Origin: Phytopseudomonas flavescens
GTDB lineage: Bacteria > Pseudomonadota > Gammaproteobacteria > Pseudomonadales > Pseudomonadaceae
NCBI RefSeq assembly: GCF_900100535.1
Contig: NZ_FNDG01000021.1
Location: forward strand, 1 to 64,000
Reading direction: 5' to 3'
Length of the DNA: 64,000 nucleotides
Every line of letters begins with the position of its first letter. The stretch's first letter is position 1. The translations under genes were made by a program, and so were the position numbers. Positions 8,939 through 16,305 of this stretch are shown in pieces. The notes beneath the pieces are model-generated. The model had not been told where the DNA came from and did no database searches. It worked only from the letters and a program-made list of their open reading frames with translations.

Positions 8939-11467
8939 TTGAAGCTCCACGGCGAAGGATACGTACAGGGCTTAGGCTGTCAAGGCGGCTATCTGGCCAT
9001 CGTCGGCAGCCAGGTGGCGGCCCAAGGGGATATGGCCCTGCAGGCTGCTGGCAACCTGACCATCGCCTCGGCCGCCGACGAGTACCACTTCGACGCCAAG
9101 CGCCGGGGCGGCGGCAAGAAGGTCGAGGCCGTCGAAGATCGCGTCACCCAGGTGGCCAGCGAACTGAGCGCCGGTGGCGATTTGCGTGTGGTGTCCGGCG
9201 CAGACATGAACTTGAGCGCCAGCCGCCTCGACGCGGGTGGTTCTGCCTACCTCTACAGCGGCGGGCAACTGAACCTGCTGGCGGCGCAGAACAGCGACTA
9301 CTCGCTGTACGACAAGCAGTCGAAGGGCTCCTTCGGCGCCAAGGCCACCCGCCGTGACGAAGTCACCACCATTCGCCACATTGGCACCGAGATCACCACG
9401 GGCAACGACCTGACCCTGGCCAGCGCAGGCGACCAGCTGTACCAGCGGGCGCGCCTGGACAGCGGTGCGGGCCTGAGCCTGGACAGCGGCGGTGGCATCA
9501 CCTTCGAAGCGGTCAAGGACCTGGACCAGGAGAGCCACGAGAAGAGCAAGAGCAGCTCGATGTGGACGTCTGCCAAAGGCAAAGGCAGCACGGATGAGAC
9601 GCTGCTGCAGAGCCAGATGATCGCCCAGGGGGACATCGTCATCAGCGCGGTCGAAGGGCTGAACATCGACGTCAAGCAGGTCAACCAGCAGACGGTCAGC
9701 CAGACCATCGATGCGATGGTGCAGGCCGACCCGAACCTGGCGTGGATCAAGCAGGCCGAGCTGCGTGGCGATGTGGACTGGCGCCAGGTCAAGGAGATCC
9801 ACGACCGCTTCAAGTACAGCCATTCGGGGTTGGGTGGGGCGGCGATGATCATCATTGCGATCATCGTGACGTACCTGACTGCTGGGGCTGCAAGCGGTTT
9901 GATTGGTGGTGCAGCAGGTGCTACGGCTGGTTCAGGCACGGCAATGGCTGCCGGAACGGCAGCGACAGCCACTACCGCAGCGACCTCAGCTGGATGGGCG
10001 AACATTGCGCTGACAGCTGTGGCAACTTCAGCGACAAGCAATGCAGCTGTCAGCACCATCAACAATCGTGGCGATCTTGGGGCAGTTGTAAAAGATGTGA
10101 CCTCGGAAGGAGCAGTTCGTGGTTACGTCACTTCTGGTGTGACCGCCGGTATTACTGCAGGAGTTTATGACGGCTGGATGAAGACCGAAACCGGCGCTGC
10201 GGGGGCGATTCCTAATGGCGGGAAAGTTGTCGTAGAGGGTGGCCTGTCAAGTTTTGAGGGGGTCGGCCGCTTTGCCGGTAATCAATTGCTGCAGAATGGT
10301 ACTTCGACTGTCCTTGATCGTGCGCTAGGCGGTGAGGGCTCACTCAGCGATGCGTTGCGTAGCAGCCTAGCCAATACCTTCGCGGCCGCAGGTTTTAACC
10401 TGATTGGCGATAAAACATCGGTAGAACATTGGGATATCAAAGACGGTAGCCCTGCCAAGATCGGTCTGCACGCCGTGATGGGCGGGCTGGCTGCAGAGGC
10501 TGCTGGCGGCGACTTCAGAACAGGCGCACTGGCTGCTGGTGTCAACGAAGCCCTGGTCGGTAGCCTGGCGGGCTGGTACGAGGGAATGGAGCCGGACGCC
10601 AAGAAAAGCCTCTTGGTCATGAACTCGCAGGTCATCGGTGTGTTGACGGCGGCGGCGCAGGGCGGTGATGAGAAATCGCTGCAAATCGGGGCGCAGGTGG
10701 CTGGAACGGCTACGCAGTACAACCATTTAACCGACCATGAGATGCAGAGCCTGACGAAAGAGTTGAGTCAGTGCGAAGCAGCAGGTACTTGTGATCAGAT
10801 CGCTCAAGCATATTTTGATCGGCACGAGCTCAATGAGCAGGCATTAAATGCTGCATGCAGCGGTAGTACTCCAGCAGCATGTCAGGCTAAGGCGGCGGAA
10901 ATACATGATGCTGTACTGAAATGGCAAGAAATTGGCTACTACGTTGACCTCGATGGTCAACCCGCTAAGATTTTGCAAGCGTTCCATCAGCTCAACTTGG
11001 CGGCTACGGCTGACGTGACCGCGGCAAACGCTTTACCGGCTGGTAAGGCGTTTGTGGAAGCGCTTGGTGTCAACCCGGATAGCGAGGTTGGTGCTGCTCT
11101 TGGGGTGACCTTTGCTTCGTTTATTGCAGGCAAGGCTGCAGGAAAAAATTCTGCATCTGGCGGATCCACATCAAATGGGGCAATTTGGTCGTCGACCAAG
11201 AATAAATCAGCGGTTGAGAATGCCTATGGTCATTGGAGTAAACATAAAAGTGAGTTCCCTGAGCTCCAGAGTGCGAAGCAGTATGCGGAACAAGCTAAAG
11301 CGTTCTTGACTAATCCTCCTCAAGGGACTCTAACGAAAATTAACAGTAGAGGCGATACTCTCAGATATGATCCCAGTACCAATACTTTCGGTGTGCTGGG
11401 GCAGGATGGAGCGCCTAGGACTATGTTTCGCCCTACAGATGGAATTAATTACTGGAATCGACAATAG
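8939..11467 (+). CDS. Orphan cdiA 3' module: FHA-2 repeats, DUF637-like region and C-terminal toxin
   Basis: An 842-residue frame that begins abruptly within FHA-2-type repeats (AAQGDMALQAAGNLTIASA) and has no signal or TPS domain. The first codon is a TTG about 3-5 bases after TAGGAG, so independent translation is possible but doubtful. Residues 300-420 contain a hydrophobic Ala/Gly-rich stretch (MIIIAIIVTYLTAGAASG) typical of DUF637 hemagglutinin regions, followed by a Cys-containing pretoxin part. The last 85 residues (HWSKHKSEFPE ... FRPTDGINYWNRQ) look like a KH-containing nuclease toxin of the colicin D/CdiA-CT kind. The main CdiA of this window lacks the DUF637-like region, so this tip comes from a different CdiA lineage. 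It is an orphan module that could be swapped onto a full-length cdiA by recombination. Confidence 0.8.
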   Translation: MKLHGEGYVQGLGCQGGYLAIVGSQVAAQGDMALQAAGNLTIASAADEYHFDAKRRGGGKKVEAVEDRVTQVASELSAGGDLRVVSGADMNLSASRLDAGGSAYLYSGGQLNLLAAQNSDYSLYDKQSKGSFGAKATRRDEVTTIRHIGTEITTGNDLTLASAGDQLYQRARLDSGAGLSLDSGGGITFEAVKDLDQESHEKSKSSSMWTSAKGKGSTDETLLQSQMIAQGDIVISAVEGLNIDVKQVNQQTVSQTIDAMVQADPNLAWIKQAELRGDVDWRQVKEIHDRFKYSHSGLGGAAMIIIAIIVTYLTAGAASGLIGGAAGATAGSGTAMAAGTAATATTAATSAGWANIALTAVATSATSNAAVSTINNRGDLGAVVKDVTSEGAVRGYVTSGVTAGITAGVYDGWMKTETGAAGAIPNGGKVVVEGGLSSFEGVGRFAGNQLLQNGTSTVLDRALGGEGSLSDALRSSLANTFAAAGFNLIGDKTSVEHWDIKDGSPAKIGLHAVMGGLAAEAAGGDFRTGALAAGVNEALVGSLAGWYEGMEPDAKKSLLVMNSQVIGVLTAAAQGGDEKSLQIGAQVAGTATQYNHLTDHEMQSLTKELSQCEAAGTCDQIAQAYFDRHELNEQALNAACSGSTPAACQAKAAEIHDAVLKWQEIGYYVDLDGQPAKILQAFHQLNLAATADVTAANALPAGKAFVEALGVNPDSEVGAALGVTFASFIAGKAAGKNSASGGSTSNGAIWSSTKNKSAVENAYGHWSKHKSEFPELQSAKQYAEQAKAFLTNPPQGTLTKINSRGDTLRYDPSTNTFGVLGQDGAPRTMFRPTDGINYWNRQ

Positions 11468-11478
11468 GAAAATTAATA

Positions 11479-11721
11479 ATGAGTTTTGAATGTCCTTGTT
11501 GTCAGTATTTGACATTCGGTGAGGAACCACCTGGTACTTTTGAGATTTGTCCCGTTTGTGGGTGGGAGGACGACGAGGTGCAGTTTCGTGATCCAACTTG
11601 TGAGGGAGGGGCGAATCCACTCAGTCTTGAGCAAGCTAGAAGAAATTTCAATTCTATCGGTGCCATTAATGAAAATAGCCTGGGGGCCGTGAGGCAGCCA
11701 TTGCCTGAGGAAATGCGATGA
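11479..11721 (+). CDS. CPCC-family cysteine-rich immunity protein
   Basis: An 80-residue protein with CPCC at residues 5-8 and a second CxxC at 24-27 (CPVCGWEDDE), probably binding one zinc ion. This is the layout of the cysteine-rich CPCC family, which often follows polymorphic toxin genes. It begins 12 bases after the orphan toxin module and is therefore its likely immunity protein. It is complete. Confidence 0.78.
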   Translation: MSFECPCCQYLTFGEEPPGTFEICPVCGWEDDEVQFRDPTCEGGANPLSLEQARRNFNSIGAINENSLGAVRQPLPEEMR

Positions 11722-11722
11722 T

Positions 11723-12215
11723 CAAACAATAGGGGCAAAAGGAACTGGGGCTGTAATTGATACGGCCCCGATGGCTCAGAAGATTTCTGATATCCGGGCC
11801 ACGTTACCTTCTAAGTTGAAAAGTGACGGAAATATGGCTGTGGCCGATGTCAAAATTGACGGCTTGCCTTCTCAGATAGCTGCGCATAGCAGGATTAACA
11901 ACCCAACGGCGGCACAACAATCTCAAGGCATTGTTGGTGAGGGAGCAGGAATATTCCAGACACAAATTGTTCCCAATAAGTCTGGAGTTCTAATACCGTG
12001 AGCCGGCGATTCCAGAAGCTAAAATCCTGGATAATCTTGCCCAGAAGCTTGGCAATAACACTACAGCCAAAGGCTCTGTCACGATATTTACAGAGCGGGT
12101 TGCGTGCAGTAGTTGCCTGGGGGTCGTTGAGCAATTTAAAGCCAAGTACCCAAATATTCAGGTTAATGTCTTGGATAATAATGGTGTGATTATGCGGCCG
12201 CCTAAAGGTAATTAA
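11723..12215 (+). pseudogene. Frameshifted deaminase-type polymorphic toxin remnant
   Basis: Two frames together give one toxin domain. The first (to the stop at 11999-12001) has MAVADVKIDGLPSQIAAHSRI. The second (readable from about 11997 to 12215) has EAKILDNLAQKLGNNTTAKG and VACSSCLGVVEQFKAKYPN. The IAAHSR and CxxC elements match the BURPS668_1122-type toxin deaminases as I remember them, with the CSSC as zinc ligands. The frame changes within 11991-12001, where no homopolymer suggests a sequencing slip. There is no start codon joined to a secretion module, so this is a displaced, inactivated CdiA tip starting directly after the CPCC gene. Confidence 0.7.
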
Positions 12216-12216
12216 T

Positions 12217-12588
12217 ATGAATCAAGATCGAGCCTCTTATTTTCAAATTAAGGACTGGGTTCTAGAAAATTATTGGGATGGTTGCCGGGATCATGGGCCA
12301 TTGCCTTCTAACAAAGGCAAGGAAAGGTGGACTCTAGAGCAGATCGCATCTGATGTTTACGATGGATATGCGGGAGGGGAAGGTAGTTTTAATTCTCCTT
12401 TGGAGTACTTGATGCTTGAGGTTGTTAGTTTTGTTTTGTCGTGCTGGTATCCGGCACAAGCCGAGCAACATAAGGATAGAATCTACAGCCTGCTTTCAGA
12501 GAATAATCTAGAGAAGATGCTTGAAGAAGTTCCTAATGATGAGCTTGATGAGTTCAGGCATGACCTAAGCATTTTAGGTTTTCTATGA
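12217..12588 (+). CDS. Probable immunity protein to the deaminase toxin remnant
   Basis: A 123-residue acidic protein (MNQDRASYFQIKDW ... LDEFRHDLSILGFL), apparently all-helical. It starts two bases after the deaminase remnant ends. I do not recognise the family with certainty. Position and size indicate an immunity protein, and it remains intact although its toxin is frameshifted, which would fit retention for protection against sibling cells. Confidence 0.6.
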   Translation: MNQDRASYFQIKDWVLENYWDGCRDHGPLPSNKGKERWTLEQIASDVYDGYAGGEGSFNSPLEYLMLEVVSFVLSCWYPAQAEQHKDRIYSLLSENNLEKMLEEVPNDELDEFRHDLSILGFL

Positions 12589-12624
12589 ATAAAAATATCC
12601 CCGGCTCTCGCCGGGTACTCGTTT

Positions 12625-12846
12625 TCACTCCGCCGTAATCACCAAGCAGCCCTGCATGACACGAATCCGTATCTTCTCGTTGACCTCGAACCCGGCCTGT
12701 TGCAGCCAGAGCCCTCGCAGCTTGATGCCCGGGACGATGCGGTCGTGAGTGTAAGCGGGTTCGCCGAGCGGCGGATAGTAATCGGCGGCGACGGTGGCGA
12801 AGCGTTCAGTTCTGGGCGTGACTGCCCTATGATTGGTTTTAGCCAT
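12625..12846 (-). CDS. SymE-like type I toxin family protein, second copy
   Basis: A 73-residue protein ending in PGIKLRGLWLQQAGF ... IRVMQGCLVITAE, the SymE core (LxGxWLxxAGF, then a LVI strand). AGGAG lies five bases before the ATG, reading the minus strand. It is only distantly similar to the copy at 8503-8739. It is convergent with the putative immunity gene and lies about 80 bases downstream of an HTH-gene remnant on the same strand. SymE function is inferred from family resemblance. Confidence 0.72.
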   Translation of the reverse strand: MAKTNHRAVTPRTERFATVAADYYPPLGEPAYTHDRIVPGIKLRGLWLQQAGFEVNEKIRIRVMQGCLVITAE

Positions 12847-12869
12847 GTTCAGCTCCTGTATAGCTGGTT

Positions 12870-12922
12870 GTGGTCAGCAGGCCCTGGGTGTTGGTAGCAC
12901 CTGGGGGCCTGCGTCTTTTGGG
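12870..12922 (+). terminator. Hairpin with T tract upstream of the SymE-like gene
   Basis: GCAGGCCCTGGGTG pairs imperfectly with CACCTGGGGGCCTGC, then GTCTTTT follows on the plus strand. This is where a plus-strand antisense RNA overlapping the symE leader (a SymR-like RNA) would end. No promoter could be assigned, so the antisense RNA is speculative. Confidence 0.4.
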
Positions 12923-12925
12923 TTA

Positions 12926-13060
12926 CTACAAAACCTCCTGACCTTCGCCGCCCGTCCGGGCGGCTTGAGCGATCAGTGCATCAAGCATCTGCACGACCAG
13001 GCGCTGCTGCGACTTGGGCAACTGATCAATAGCCTCCAGTTGCTGCTGCCATTTATAGAC
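12926..13060 (-). pseudogene. 3' remnant of an HTH (XRE-type) regulator gene
   Basis: Read on the minus strand, these bases encode VYKWQQQLEAIDQLPKSQQ then RLVVQMLDALIAQA and a stop. This resembles the C-terminal helical tail of small XRE-family regulators, which I recall beside SymE-like genes in Pseudomonas. The DNA-binding part is missing: the frame is cut at 13060, where immunity-like plus-strand sequence begins. Confidence 0.5.
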
Positions 13061-13110
13061 ATTTGTTGGCGCAAATACTGGACGGAAAGTCGCCAATCTT
13101 TGTGTTGAAC

Positions 13111-13308
13111 ATGATGATGAAGGTCGTTCCTGATTTAGATAAATATGCTTTGGCGGATATTTTTTTGGAAGAATTTGATCGTTTGGATAGCAAAATCCTT
13201 CCTGTAATATGGAAATGGAAAAGTGCCAAGTCGATTAGAGGTATATCTGATCATCAATTTGATGAGGCGGTTCTTACACAGATGAGATCTGTGGGTTACT
13301 TGGTATAA
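13111..13308 (+). CDS. Unrecognised small protein, orphan immunity-like, possibly 5'-truncated
   Basis: A 65-residue AT-rich frame (MMMKVVPDLDKYALADIF ... QMRSVGYLV). The frame is open upstream to about 13063, where it abuts the broken HTH gene, so the original start may be lost. I do not recognise the family. Its size, composition and location among CDI modules suggest an orphan immunity protein. Confidence 0.45.
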   Translation: MMMKVVPDLDKYALADIFLEEFDRLDSKILPVIWKWKSAKSIRGISDHQFDEAVLTQMRSVGYLV

Positions 13309-13325
13309 ATAGACCGAAAGGGGGT

Positions 13326-13360
13326 AGAAGGAGCTGGCTGCTGAGGCGCCAGCTCCTTCT
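13326..13360. terminator. Perfect 13-bp hairpin
   Basis: AGAAGGAGCTGGC and GCCAGCTCCTTCT form an uninterrupted stem with a nine-base loop just after the small orphan gene. No T tract follows, so it may be a terminator relic or a structural repeat. Confidence 0.5.
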
Positions 13361-13373
13361 GCAATGAATCAAT

Positions 13374-13469
13374 GGGGTCAGAGTCATTGATTTGGTATGT
13401 CCGTAAAAGGGGAAAGATTTATTTTTCGGCTGATGGTGTAAGGCAATAAATAGATCTGTCCCCTTTTTT
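13374..13469 (+). repeat. Composite palindromic repeat, copy 2
   Basis: It begins with the GGGGTCAGAGTCATTGATTTGG motif shared with 8242-8270. A hairpin follows whose arms are AAAAGGGGAAAGATTTATTT (13405-13424) and AATAAATAGATCTGTCCCCTT (13445-13465) around a loop of about 20 bases. The same hairpin type recurs at 14191-14257, and one arm at 14734-14750. Confidence 0.7.
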
Positions 13470-13590
13470 ACTAAATATTCTCCAAAACTCTACTGACGTA
13501 AAGTCTGCAACATATTTAGATTTGCTGTTAAAGCGTGATATGGGGTGTGTGCAGTGGGCGGCATGTACATTTTATAAGAGGAGATAGGTA

Positions 13591-14046
13591 GTGATTTATC
13601 CAGACCTGACTAGCTATGGGCATTTTCTTCAAAGGCCACTGAGCAGCGTGAGCAATGTGGGCTGGCTAGGTGCTGAATATGACTTTAGTCAGGGAGAGGT
13701 CAACCAGTTTTTTTTGCAAAAATTGCGTGACGCTATTATTGGGAATGATTTCTTCAATGCCCAAGTGAATCGGACGCGCTCTACATCACCTTGTCCGCTC
13801 TGCGGGTGTAGTGAAATTGAAGTTAATAATGATCACGGTCGGGAGTTTTTGGGCGCTGCCGAGTTATGGATTCCAGCGATTAAAGAGGGATTCTATTACG
13901 CAGCACCAACCCTCATTATGCATTATGTTTCTAAACACCTCTACTTGCCTCCGTTGGAGTTTATTGAGGCCTTGGTAGGATTGGACATGTCCACGCCTTA
14001 TATCGCCCAGGAACACTATTTGAAGGAAATTGAGGGCTGTTTTTAA
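13591..14046 (+). CDS. Unrecognised 151-residue protein, orphan immunity-like
   Basis: It starts at a GTG after AAGAGGAGATAGGTA, a good ribosome site, and encodes MIYPDLTSYGHFLQ ... YLKEIEGCF. A PCPLCGC motif near residues 67-73 suggests a metal-binding knuckle. The low GC matches the other CDI-tip genes. I do not recognise the family. Repeat copies flank it on both sides, so it may have moved as a unit. Confidence 0.6.
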   Translation: MIYPDLTSYGHFLQRPLSSVSNVGWLGAEYDFSQGEVNQFFLQKLRDAIIGNDFFNAQVNRTRSTSPCPLCGCSEIEVNNDHGREFLGAAELWIPAIKEGFYYAAPTLIMHYVSKHLYLPPLEFIEALVGLDMSTPYIAQEHYLKEIEGCF

Positions 14047-14054
14047 AAGTCGAT

Positions 14055-14169
14055 GGGTCAGAGTCATTGATTTCGACGAGGAAGTCGCTCAGCAGACTTT
14101 AAATCGAAAATCCTTTTCCAGTCATCGACATGCCGTATAGAACGCAGCTAGATCAATGACTCTGACCCC
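14055..14169. repeat. Inverted pair of the GGGTCAGAGTCATTG motif, copies 3 and 4
   Basis: GGGTCAGAGTCATTGATTT (14055-14073) faces CAATGACTCTGACCCC (14154-14169) across about 80 bases. The arrangement is like a bacterial interspersed mosaic element: two palindrome units in opposite orientation. Confidence 0.65.
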
Positions 14170-14190
14170 ATTGATTTCCTCTGTAGGAGC

Positions 14191-14257
14191 GGAAAAGGGG
14201 ACAGATTTATTTTTCGTCTGATGGCGTGAGTCAATAAATAAATCTGTCCCTTTTCCG
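14191..14257. repeat. GGGGACAGATTTATTT hairpin
   Basis: GGAAAAGGGGACAGATTTAT (14191-14210) pairs with AATAAATCTGTCCC followed by TTTTCC (14237-14256). A solitary arm, ATCTGTCCCCTTTTT, is found at 14737-14751. The two sites bracket the transposase relic. Confidence 0.7.
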
Positions 14258-14284
14258 TTTTCCGGTCCCCTTTTCCGGCCCAGC

Positions 14285-14660
14285 AAGCTCAGTCGACAGA
14301 ACGCTCGCCGTGAACAAGAGCCGTGGTTGCTCGCCAGCAACCTGCCAAAAACCAACTACGGCGCGTCAGATCGTAGGTATCTACCGCAAGCGGATGTAGA
14401 TCCAGGAAGGGTTCAGGGATTTGAAAAGCCTGCGTTTCGGCTTTGCCTTCGACCTGCACCGGATGCGCTGCCCACGGCGTATCGAGATCCTGCTGCTGAT
14501 CGCGGCCTTGGCTTGTTAGGCGCTTTACTTGGTCGGCCTTCAGGCCCGGATGACAGGCAGGGCATAACGCTTTCAGAGCAACCGTGCTGTCGCTCTGGCG
14601 GGTCGGCCTCGAATACCTGAGGCACTCGCCCAGCGATTTATCGTGCTCGACACTCGTGAA
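14285..14660 (+). mobile_element. IS4-family transposase relic
   Basis: Fragments of one transposase C-terminus are readable in two frames: EQEPWLLASNLP (from 14312), then YRKRM-stop-IQEGFRDLK (from 14382) and LHRMRCPRRIEILLLIAALAC-stop. This is the Y-(2)-R-(3)-E-(6)-K signature region of IS4-type transposases. The copy is dead: a frameshift between 14350 and 14367, stops at 14397 and 14517, and glutamine in place of the signature glutamate. No intact terminal repeats were identified. Confidence 0.7.
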
Positions 14661-14815
14661 GATGGAGTTATTGCTACGTGATCAGGTACACCGGCAAGCT
14701 CAGGTCGTGGAGTAGAGTTGTGGGGGTTCCTCAAAATCTGTCCCCTTTTTCGTTGAACGCAGCGGGCGAGTGAAATCACTGAATGGCTGCAGCATAAGTA
14801 GGTGAAGAGCCGGGA

Positions 14816-15271
14816 CTACCCCTCAAGCCGTTTTTCCATAACGATGGTGCGCTCAGCCCCATGAAACTCGTCGCGAATTTTCTGATAACCCAACGCAGCG
14901 TAGAACTTCTCCGCCGTAATCGACGACGGCACCCGCAACGCTCCAACACCAGCGCTGGCAGCAATAGCATGAATGACATCCATCAACTGCCGACCGATAC
15001 CGCCACCTTGGTACGCAGGATCAACGAAAACGCTTCTTACAACATCACGGTCGAGGCTTGCGGTGCCGATAATGATTTCGCCTAGCAAGGCTACGAAAAC
15101 CTTGCGCTTATCGAGCAGTGCGCTGACGGCTTCAGGAGCAAAGCTCCTTTCCACCTGAGCGATAACGTCAGGTGAGTAATCCTGTGAATTTGACTCATGC
15201 AGAGCAGCGGTCACTACACGGCTAATCGCTGCTGCATCTGCGCCTGTTGCGGCGCGAACCTGACATTCCAT
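14816..15271 (-). CDS. GNAT-family N-acetyltransferase
   Basis: A 151-residue acetyl-CoA-dependent N-acetyltransferase of unknown substrate. The acetyl-CoA loop is QGGGIG at residues 88-93, preceded by the strand RSVFVDPAY, and the end (KFYAALGYQKI) is the usual C-terminal GNAT motif. The ATG at 15271 (MECQVRAATG) matches the family's normal beginning; a longer frame to 15316 adds unlikely residues. It stands alone on the minus strand beside the IS relic. Confidence 0.82.
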   Translation of the reverse strand: MECQVRAATGADAAAISRVVTAALHESNSQDYSPDVIAQVERSFAPEAVSALLDKRKVFVALLGEIIIGTASLDRDVVRSVFVDPAYQGGGIGRQLMDVIHAIAASAGVGALRVPSSITAEKFYAALGYQKIRDEFHGAERTIVMEKRLEG

Positions 15272-15463
15272 ACTGGGAGCCTCAATCTTCAACGAGCACA
15301 GCGTTGCCCATCGCAACGTTCTTTCACCGGACGCTTGCCGGCGTACCCGGAGTGGGCGAAAGTCATCTGCTCAATCGGGATACTTGGCAACAGGCCGTCT
15401 GGAGATTTTTGCCAAATCAGGCAGTTTTTTCAGCGTTTCGCTAGCACTCCTGCAGGAATCAAC

Positions 15464-16087
15464 TCATCCCTTTAGCTGGCAGCTATTCAAAAGTGCAAGA
15501 TCGAAGGTCTTGTTTTTGATGATATATTTATTGGCTCTTATTTTTTCCAGCATGCCGTCTTTCAATATCGACGGGTTGTACGCCAGGGCACAATGAATGA
15601 ACACGGCGGGATAGGCGTAGTCCGTCGGTGAGTGGACGACATCATCCACGGTTCGCTCGCCAGGTAGTATGCAGCCGATGAGCAATGGGATGTAGTAGTC
15701 CTCAAGCACGTGCCGGATATGTCTGCAAATGTCGCTGGCTTTTTCGGGTTGGGGGATGTCTACCCTCCCATCGATGCGGGGGCCGAGTTTCTTGTCCTGC
15801 CTGCCGGATGTCGTGAACGAGAAACATGACTCACTGCCCAGGTTGCTTTGGTAGGGTATGTCCATCTTGGACACACCGTCGAAAATGGGCCCGCCAGAAA
15901 CAAATCCAATCAATGTGAATGCGTGCGATTTTACGAGGTACTGGAAGTGTAGTTCCGCTACCACTTTCTTGTCGAGGCGAAACTTCAATCCCCGTTTGAC
16001 CGCCCTAACTTCCAGCGCTGCGCACTTGATGTCATTGAGCTCTTTTTGTAACGTCGCTTCGAAATGGATGCGGTCTTCTTTGCTCAT
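15464..16087 (-). CDS. Unrecognised 207-residue protein
   Basis: It begins MSKEDRIHFEATLQKEL and ends TFDLALLNSCQLKG. It has a strand-rich centre, no signal peptide, no membrane segment and no motif that I recognise. Its ATG overlaps the stop of the small upstream frame (ATGA), and about 190 bases further upstream on the same strand lies a DUF1963-like gene. GC content is lower than in the core genes, which suggests acquired DNA. A role in the polymorphic-toxin neighbourhood is possible but unsupported. Confidence 0.6.
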   Translation of the reverse strand: MSKEDRIHFEATLQKELNDIKCAALEVRAVKRGLKFRLDKKVVAELHFQYLVKSHAFTLIGFVSGGPIFDGVSKMDIPYQSNLGSESCFSFTTSGRQDKKLGPRIDGRVDIPQPEKASDICRHIRHVLEDYYIPLLIGCILPGERTVDDVVHSPTDYAYPAVFIHCALAYNPSILKDGMLEKIRANKYIIKNKTFDLALLNSCQLKG

Positions 16088-16305
16088 GCTTCATCCGTGC
16101 TGGCCGATTGGAATGTTGAGCGATACGTCAGGCGACGCTTCTCGGTTCTCAACGTTTTGCTCGATACGCTTTCGTTCTGATCTCGAAGCACTCTTGTATA
16201 GTTTTCAGGTGTTTTGTTCTTACCACCGGTATGCTGATGCACGAACTCGGTCGGGTTTGTTATATTCCGCAGCACGTTATGCGGTATGCACAAAGAAGAG
16301 CCCAT
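16084..16305 (-). CDS. Small unrecognised frame overlapping both neighbours
   Basis: 73 residues (MGSSLCIPHNVLRNITNP ... QSASTDEA), rich in polar residues. It overlaps the upstream DUF1963-like gene by 29 bases and shares ATGA with the downstream gene. That pattern suggests translational coupling in a three-gene unit, but it could also be a decayed link between two genes. I see no known domain. Confidence 0.35.
   Translation of the reverse strand: MGSSLCIPHNVLRNITNPTEFVHQHTGGKNKTPENYTRVLRDQNESVSSKTLRTEKRRLTYRSTFQSASTDEA

Noticed and set aside
14327..14620. 97-codon frame in the IS relic
   Set aside because: It mixes true transposase codons with out-of-frame sequence after the frameshift; not a functional gene.
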